From NCBI RefSeq assembly GCF_025200925.1, contig NZ_CP104174.1, forward strand, positions 2,976,001-3,040,000: a stretch of DNA of 64,000 nucleotides, in the 5' to 3' direction. This DNA comes from Bradyrhizobium sp. CB1015. GTDB taxonomy: Bacteria > Pseudomonadota > Alphaproteobacteria > Rhizobiales > Xanthobacteraceae. The notes below the pieces were generated by a model that did no database searches, had not been told where the DNA came from, and saw nothing but the letters and a program-made list of their open reading frames with translations. The translations under genes were made by a program, and so were the position numbers. Shown here piece after piece: positions 60,907 to 64,000 of the stretch. Position 1 is the first letter of the stretch; the number at the start of each line of letters is the position of its first letter.

Positions 60907-63111
60907 ATGATCGAACCAACGATTGATCTCGAGATCGCGAATGTTGACATGAACAACGGGTTTTCCGCTTCGTGCGATCCGCGCCGATCTCGTCAGCCTG
61001 CGAGCGGCGAAACCGAACGCCAGCGAAAGGCCGAGGTGAACTGGAAGCAGCTGCTGCATACGGCCATCGAAAGCAGCTCTCATGGCCTGTGTGTCTTCGA
61101 CGATCAATCCAGGCTGGTGATAGGGAATGAACAGCACCGCAGCCTTTATTCGCTGGCATCTACCGAGGTTTCGCCGGGCCGCCAAGTGGAGGATGTTCTC
61201 AAGGGCCGCCATGCCCGAGTAGTCGGGGCGAATGCCAAAGGCCAGTTGGCCGACTACCTGGCGGCGATACAGCGGGGCGAAGAGTTCCAGACGACGTATG
61301 AATTGCAGGATGGGTCCTTCGTCGAGCTCGATATGCATCCCATGTCCGACGGTGGCTTCGTCGAACGGCACCGGGATGTCACCGAGCTTCGTCTTGCTGA
61401 GATCCGGGCCGAGAAAGCAAGGCAGGAGCTGATCGAGAAGCAGTACGCAATCGATCAGGCCGTCATCGTGGCGATCACCGATATTCGCGGAACGATTACT
61501 TACGCCAACGATCGATTTTGCGAGATCAGTGGGTACACCCGGGAGGAGCTGGTTGGAAACAACCATCGCCTCCTGAAATCGGGGGTTCATTCGCAGGATA
61601 TTTTCCGACAGATGTATCGTCGCCTCGCCCGAGGCGGCGTATGGCGGGGCGAGCTTTGCAACAGGGCGAAAAGCGGGGAACTCTACTGGGTCGACACCGT
61701 GATAACGCCCCAGCTTGGCCCGGAAGGGAAGCCGGTCGCCTATATGGCGATCCGGGTCGATATTACTGCCCGAAAGAACGCCGAGGCGCAGCTCTGTCAC
61801 GCAGCCCGCCACGATGCGCTGACTGGTCTTCTGAACCGGGCAGCTCTGCTGGACGGTCTTTCGGAATGGCTTTCCCAAACGCACGCAAAACAGCAGACCC
61901 TGATCGTTTACCTGCTTGATCTAGATGGTTTCAAGCATGTGAATGACACGCTCGGACATGCCGTCGGAGATGCATTGCTCAAGCAGCTCAGTGGACGTCT
62001 GATCTCGGTCGCTCCGGAGACTGCCCTGATCGCACGTTTAGGCGGGGACGAATTTGCGATCGTGCAGATCAGCGCCGAGGATGCGCGTGAGCAGACCCAA
62101 GCGCTCTCGGCCAACCTCCTGCAAACGATCGCCATACCGTTCTCTTTGGAGTCGCAGGAAGCTTCGGTCGGCGTTAGCATCGGAATATCGATTGCACCGT
62201 TGCATGGTCTTACGGCTCCAGAGCTCCTCTACAAAGCCGATTTGGCTCTCTATCGAGTCAAATCGGAGGGGCGGAGCGGATTTCATGTCTTTGAAGATGA
62301 AATGCGCAGCCGCGCGCAAGACCGCAATCGACTCGTCAATGAGCTACGTGCTTCAGTTGCGCGTGGCGAGTTCGAGTTACATTATCAGCCCATCTGTGAG
62401 GCAGGATCCCTGCGGCCGCGCAGCGCGGAAGCGTTGGTGCGATGGCGCCATCCCTCTCGAGGCTTGCTCTATCCAGATGAGTTCATCGGAGTCGCCGAAG
62501 AAACTGGGCTCATGGAAGCGTTGGGACGATGGACCCTGGAAAGGGCGTGCGCAGACGCCGTAGCGTGGCCCGGAGAGATCAAGGTGGCAGTCAATCTGTC
62601 TCCCTCTCAATTCCGAGGAGGATTTCTCTTCGACTCGATCTTCGGCGTGCTGATGAAAACGGGTCTTCCGCCGCATCGGCTTGAGCTCGAAGTCACGGAA
62701 TCGATGCTGCTGCAGGACGAAGAAGAGAATCTTCTCTTGTTCCGCCAACTCAAGAACATCGGAGTATCCTTTGCACTGGATGACTTCGGCATTGGCTATG
62801 CGTCGCTCGGTTCCGTCGTGGCATTTCCATTCGACAAGCTGAAGGTCGATCGTTCGTTTACGAGCGAGCTTCCGGGCAAGCCCGCGAGCAGGGCAGTCGT
62901 CGCATCGGTCATGACATTGGCCAGGGGGCTCAATGTGCAGGTGACGGCGGAGGGTGTTGAGACGATGGAGCAGCTCCAGTACTTGCGCAACCAGGGAGTG
63001 GATTTCGTTCAGGGCTATCTTCTCGGCAGGCCAGTCCCATCCGGCGCGCTCGACCTGACGGGGGCGCCACTACATTCTGATTTACCGGACGCGAGTTGCT
63101 TCAAAAGATGA
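60907..63111 (+). CDS. PAS-GGDEF-EAL bifunctional cyclic-di-GMP protein
   Basis: From ATG 60907 (MIEPTIDLEIANVDM) the protein has 734 residues; GTG 60883 or ATG 60949 are alternatives. Two PAS-like regions are followed by a GGDEF domain with intact RLGGDEFAIVQ and an EAL domain with SAEALVRWRHP, ELEVTES, DDFGIGYASL and TAEGVETMEQ, all metal residues present. It could both make and break c-di-GMP. It lies 25 bases after the chemoreceptor gene and probably shares its transcript, linking O2 sensing to c-di-GMP. Confidence 0.92.
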   Translation: MIEPTIDLEIANVDMNNGFSASCDPRRSRQPASGETERQRKAEVNWKQLLHTAIESSSHGLCVFDDQSRLVIGNEQHRSLYSLASTEVSPGRQVEDVLKGRHARVVGANAKGQLADYLAAIQRGEEFQTTYELQDGSFVELDMHPMSDGGFVERHRDVTELRLAEIRAEKARQELIEKQYAIDQAVIVAITDIRGTITYANDRFCEISGYTREELVGNNHRLLKSGVHSQDIFRQMYRRLARGGVWRGELCNRAKSGELYWVDTVITPQLGPEGKPVAYMAIRVDITARKNAEAQLCHAARHDALTGLLNRAALLDGLSEWLSQTHAKQQTLIVYLLDLDGFKHVNDTLGHAVGDALLKQLSGRLISVAPETALIARLGGDEFAIVQISAEDAREQTQALSANLLQTIAIPFSLESQEASVGVSIGISIAPLHGLTAPELLYKADLALYRVKSEGRSGFHVFEDEMRSRAQDRNRLVNELRASVARGEFELHYQPICEAGSLRPRSAEALVRWRHPSRGLLYPDEFIGVAEETGLMEALGRWTLERACADAVAWPGEIKVAVNLSPSQFRGGFLFDSIFGVLMKTGLPPHRLELEVTESMLLQDEEENLLLFRQLKNIGVSFALDDFGIGYASLGSVVAFPFDKLKVDRSFTSELPGKPASRAVVASVMTLARGLNVQVTAEGVETMEQLQYLRNQGVDFVQGYLLGRPVPSGALDLTGAPLHSDLPDASCFKR

Positions 63112-63308
63112 GGGCCGCGCACCGCCGCCCACCGGAGCGGCCTTGATCCGGATCAAGCTCCGGGTGGGCGAGCCGCGCTAATATACAATTTGCGTGACTC
63201 GGCCCACGGTTACGTCGCCAAGTCGCCGCCGAGGTTCAATTCCCCGCATCTCGGCGGCTCCTGTCTTCGATGATTCAATCGAGCCGCGGGGACCGTGGGA
63301 ATGAGCCG

Positions 63309-63527
63309 ATGCGCATCTATTACTTCGATATCAGGGACGGCGTGCCCGTCCGGGACAAGGCGGGGCTGGAGCTTGCGAGTGACGGCGCCGCCATCGCCCA
63401 CAGCAAGGGCCTTGCCGACCAGGTGCGCAGAGAAAAGCCGAAGGGTCATCCCGAGCTTCAGATCGTCGTCATCGACGAGAGCGGCCGCGAAGTTCACCGC
63501 GAGCGGGTCTATCCGGGCGCGGCCTGA
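63309..63527 (+). CDS. DUF6894 family small protein
   Basis: From ATG 63309 (MRIYYFDIRDGVPVRDKAG) the protein has 72 residues. It has the typical opening YYFDIRDG and the C-terminal VIDESGREVHRERVY of this family, which I recall as abundant in Bradyrhizobium. Function unknown. It follows GAATGAGCC closely. Confidence 0.8.
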   Translation: MRIYYFDIRDGVPVRDKAGLELASDGAAIAHSKGLADQVRREKPKGHPELQIVVIDESGREVHRERVYPGAA

Positions 63528-63642
63528 CCACGGTGAGGCGCCGAACCGGCAGCCCGATCGCACGCGGAAGGGCCGGACGGTCGAACGTCAACTTCGAAAT
63601 TGCTCCCTTGCCGCAAAGCGCCCAGGGTGCGCGCAAGCGCGA

Positions 63643-63879
63643 TCAGTTCAGCCTTCCAAGAAGTCTTCGGATGATCTTCCGCAAGTTTTCGGCGTACTCG
63701 TCGACGACCTGTCGCCTCTCGGTCGATGGCGGCAGCTGACGGTCGTCGTCCCCGTCCGGCGACGGAGTATCCGTTTTGGATCTCCCGCGGATGATGGCGG
63801 CGATCGGCTTTGTCACTTTCACGGGAATTCTGACCTCTGATGCACGACGCGCATCGTTCAGGCTAAGGGCCAATTCCAT
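63643..63879 (-). CDS. Small hypothetical protein
   Basis: The frame of 78 residues begins MELALSLNDARRASEVRIPV and ends with a basic helix RQVVDEYAENLRKIIRRLLG. It is soluble and has no family I recognise. The remaining 120 bases to the window end show nothing. Confidence 0.45.
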   Translation of the reverse strand: MELALSLNDARRASEVRIPVKVTKPIAAIIRGRSKTDTPSPDGDDDRQLPPSTERRQVVDEYAENLRKIIRRLLGRLN

Positions 63880-64000
63880 CTGCGGCCTTCACACAAGTTA
63901 AGCCGCCGGGGGACCGATCTGCAACTTGCTGTCATCGACGCGCCGCCTCGCCGCAAAATCCTGCAAAGGAACCAATCGCGGCGCGCTAGGTGCACGAGGC

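Overview
The window is high-GC DNA with alphaproteobacterial gene families and a dense set of small palindromic intergenic repeats. Gene content (pdxH, fabI, aroC, dxs-xseB, tlyA, DUF3551, DUF6894, DUF1194, Uma2, RT0821/Lpp0805-type lipoprotein) and the repeat built on GAGCATGATCCGGAAAA point to Bradyrhizobium or a close relative. This is inferred from family resemblance, not from a database search.

Layout. 1-3 kb: cell-envelope genes (partial extensin-like protein, L,D-transpeptidase, CorA). 3-5.6 kb: a decayed Uma2 gene, a structured repeat and an IS110-family element with hairpin-rich ends. 5.6-33 kb: mostly housekeeping or core genes. These include pdxH with an SDR, a DnaJ-like chaperone, an ECF sigma/anti-sigma pair, fabI, aroC, a class III cyclase, dxs, xseB, a deacetylase-family hydrolase, a 5'-nucleotidase and beta-oxidation genes. 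Inside this core (14.5-17.45 kb, minus strand) is an operon that I read as fluoride-controlled: a fluoride riboswitch with a terminator/antiterminator leads into an MFS transporter, two CrcB/FluC genes, a DUF190 gene and a ClpS gene.

After tRNA-Gln (33.35 kb) the content becomes accessory. A TetR regulator and a divergent aromatic-degradation-like cluster (FAH hydrolase; flavoprotein hydroxylase, extradiol dioxygenase, CoA ligase, reductase) share an operator-like motif. A long minus-strand operon (small membrane proteins, PepSY-like protein, patatin, acetoacetate decarboxylase, frameshifted 3-hydroxybutyrate dehydrogenase) follows. Its upstream region carries a 24-bp motif that recurs at the promoter of a TetR-controlled RND efflux operon (51-57 kb) with two adaptors, resembling TriABC. 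Two near-identical IS481 copies flank the 35.7-49.1 kb block. Each has its own 6-bp target duplication and each sits in the same end of the same palindromic repeat.

57-63.5 kb: small secreted proteins, then a signalling run of a PAS-PAS-HTH regulator, a soluble globin-coupled chemoreceptor and a PAS/GGDEF/EAL protein, ending with a DUF6894 protein.
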